Part shown: positions 33,601 through 34,200 of the stretch, one piece after another
How the letters are laid out: every line of letters starts with the position of its first letter
How positions within the stretch are numbered: position 1 is the first letter of the stretch
NCBI GenBank assembly: GCA_964429355.1
Contig: CAYSCH010000057.1
Location: forward strand, 1-34,200
Length of the DNA: 34,200 nt
Source of the DNA: JAAYAY01 sp964429355
GTDB taxonomy: Bacteria; Planctomycetota; Planctomycetia; Pirellulales; Thermoguttaceae
Direction: 5' to 3'
Program-made: the position numbers and the translations under genes
Notes under the pieces: generated by a model
What the model saw: only the letters and a program-made list of their open reading frames with translations
The model's database searches: none
What the model was told of the DNA's origin: nothing

Positions 33601-34018
33601 CGGCGATCGGCTGGCCGGCTTTCTGGCAGTTCAGAACACTTACCTGTCCACGTTCCAAAGCCTTGGCGGTCTGGGCCTGTTGCTGGGGACGATCGGTCTG
33701 GCCGCCGTGCAACTGCGAAACGTCCTGGAGCGTCGCCGCGAGCTGGCGCTGTTGCGGGCCGTTGGTTTCCGCCGTTCCGCGCTCGGTTGGCTCGTGCTAC
33801 TGGAAAACGCTCTTCTTCTCATGGCCGGCCTGGGATGTGGAATGGGGGCAGCCGCCATCGCCGTGCTGCCTCACTTTCTGGCCGGCAGCGCGGCGGTCCC
33901 CCTCGAGCCCCTGGCAAAGATGCTGCTGACAATTGTCGTCGTCGGTCTTCTGGCTTCGCTCCTGGCCGTGCGGGCGACCTTGCGGGCCCCTCTCGTTGCA
34001 GCCCTACGGGGGCAATGA
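30614..34018 (+). CDS. Large FtsX-family ABC transporter permease with two FtsX modules
   Basis: Inner-membrane permease of 1134 residues partnering the ATPase just upstream. An N-terminal helix (about 15-38) precedes a large extracytoplasmic domain (about 40-510). A first FtsX module follows (about 517-660), containing the conserved EQRAESIGILQAVGLAPRSI coupling segment. Extra helices lie near 670-715. A second unit then begins with a helix around 755-775, has a periplasmic domain, and ends with a second FtsX module (about 1010-1134) carrying ERRRELALLRAVGFRRS. LolC/LolE and MacB have one module each, so this is a fused double-length form of the type common in planctomycetes. The ATG at 30614 is preferred to an earlier in-frame start overlapping the ATPase. 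Substrate unknown. Confidence 0.9.
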   Translation: MSRFRFVLASLLHYGRTNLAVAFGVVAATAVLTGALLVGDSMRGSLRDLTLDRLGRIDQVLLAQQFFDVRLCDKAEDFQPFLHYFTAAVPAIILQASFQYSDAESPRRVNRVTLIGCDERFSTLGPGGPAGSIQEGQVVVNQPLAQELGVSGNDQVLLRLPRITAVPADSPLGRKDETIESSRLTVREVIPAEGLGRFSMNPSQQLPKVAFVSLAWLQDRLDQKGEVNAVLVASEDASQAAPPEADAVLPVALAPGPADLGISIQLTRLGYLNLNSRQMMLTNPVESELVRAIGDRTFQPALTYLANSIRCGDRELPYSTITAIDFSAQAPLGPFVNPDGSLLPPLGPDQIALNTWAADDLGAKVGDLIRVDYFEPESSDGSVVETDVELRLAAIVKLEGAAADPNLTPEVEGVTDQRSIGDWDPPFPFDARAIRDKDEDYWDQHRATPKAFVSLTTGRKLWGSRFGETTTLRVIPRDGESLESFVAGFRLNASEFGFRFQPLKRQGLAASQGTTPFNVLFIAFSFFVIVAALMLVVLLFRLGIEQRAESIGILQAVGLAPRSIAGMLAVEGLLVALVAAAAGTALGIGYAALMLTGLRTWWVAAVVTPFLTLHVNPVSLVAGYASGVLVCFGAILWTLWGSRYTSVARLLGGQFDDEPCLPLRKRTWTCWLVPVMLLAALVIAVATSGLREEVRAGAFFGAGALVLMAGLLFVRRRLRNQATGPAVAVGRGNLLRLAVRSAARNPGRSTLSIGLIAATSFLIVAISAFHLDPTQQEPRLDSGNGGFDLVAESDQPILYDVNTEDGRFNLSFSADDSNLLAATRTFGLRVKSGDDASCLNLYQPRQPRILGLPEDLLHRGGFAWAASAAESDEERGNPWLLLERPLTPSADGTPCVPVVIDMNTALYALHLTGGVGQTYDVTDDQGRTIRLRVVGLLNNSIFQGDLLLAEDRLLEHFPEISGRQFFLIECRGRQTGAVSAAWNRTLGDFGLSTERTGDRLAGFLAVQNTYLSTFQSLGGLGLLLGTIGLAAVQLRNVLERRRELALLRAVGFRRSALGWLVLLENALLLMAGLGCGMGAAAIAVLPHFLAGSAAVPLEPLAKMLLTIVVVGLLASLLAVRATLRAPLVAALRGQ

Positions 34019-34056
34019 CTGCGCATGCATGTCCACCGAACGAGTTTCGTGCCGGT

Positions 34057-34200
34057 TCAGACGTCAGAATCGTCTTTTGTCTCCGGACTTCCTGTAGAGC
34101 GGCCGGCAATCCTCGATGCAATTGCCGCAATTCCGTACATTAAAGCCGCCTTTCCGAGGATCTGCCTCGCAATTTCTGCGAATTTCTTCCCCAGGTGGTC
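34057..34200 (-). CDS. C-terminal end of a protein truncated by the right edge
   Basis: Reading the minus strand from the window edge, 47 codons stay open until a TGA at 34057-34059. The peptide has an amphipathic to hydrophobic helix (FAEIARQILGKAALMYGIAA), then IASRIAGRS and a hydrophilic tail ending DDSDV, a plausible protein C-terminus. It converges on the permease with a 38-bp gap. A competing plus-strand frame from 34025 covers the same bases but gives a less protein-like sequence and has no ribosome binding site. Family unknown. Confidence 0.45.
   Translation of the reverse strand, partial: DHLGKKFAEIARQILGKAALMYGIAAIASRIAGRSTGSPETKDDSDV

Noticed and set aside
34025..34200. Plus-strand frame open to the right edge
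   Set aside because: Antisense to a more protein-like minus-strand C-terminus and without a ribosome binding site.
1..34200. tRNA, rRNA, CRISPR arrays, insertion sequences and attachment sites
   Set aside because: None was seen: no T-loop-like GTTCGANTC in cloverleaf context, no regularly spaced repeats, no transposase or integrase motifs.

Overview
The window is a gene-dense, GC-rich bacterial chromosome segment with no recognisable mobile element, CRISPR array, rRNA or tRNA. The gene content suggests a planctomycete (Pirellulales-like) or a relative: an exported PQQ-like beta-propeller protein, a DUF1573 lipoprotein beside a multihaem cytochrome, a neutral-ceramidase-like protein, an exported GH38 mannosidase, and many Tat, Sec or lipoprotein signals. 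This assignment is an inference from gene content, because no marker gene was compared.

Layout. 610-3497 (+): a tripartite tricarboxylate transporter whose binding protein is fused to the small membrane subunit, followed by TctA. 3740-4582 (+): an exported M55 D-aminopeptidase-like protein. 4638-8235 (-): a two-gene operon of a Tat-type PHP-domain protein and a GH38 alpha-mannosidase. 8562-11434 (+): a DUF1573 lipoprotein and a phosphoesterase-like/tetrahaem cytochrome lipoprotein. 11444-13633 (-): a secreted sugar-isomerase-like protein and a zinc-ribbon CPBP membrane protease. 13984-16556 (+): a membrane protein, a winged-helix regulator and a B12-binding radical SAM enzyme; the same 17-bp palindrome lies in front of the membrane-protein/regulator pair and in front of the enzyme. 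16672-19706 (-): DUF971, an alpha/beta hydrolase lacking the nucleophilic serine, and a PQQ-like propeller. 19906-23066 (+): CbiX-type chelatase and the tail-specific protease Prc. 23204-24508 (-): MFS transporter. 24803-26203 (+): ceramidase-like protein. 26423-29257 (-): GNAT acetyltransferase, a membrane protein of unknown function, and metK. 29932-34018 (+): LolD/MacB-type ATPase and a large FtsX-family permease. A minus-strand C-terminus runs off the right edge.

How parts work together. The Tct genes overlap and should form one high-affinity carboxylate importer. PHP and GH38 are 7 bp apart and are probably co-expressed for glycan or phosphoglycan breakdown outside the cytoplasm. The DUF1573/cytochrome pair points to periplasmic redox chemistry. 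The 13984-16556 cassette is the best candidate for an undescribed unit: the regulator very probably binds its own promoter and that of the radical SAM gene through the shared operator.
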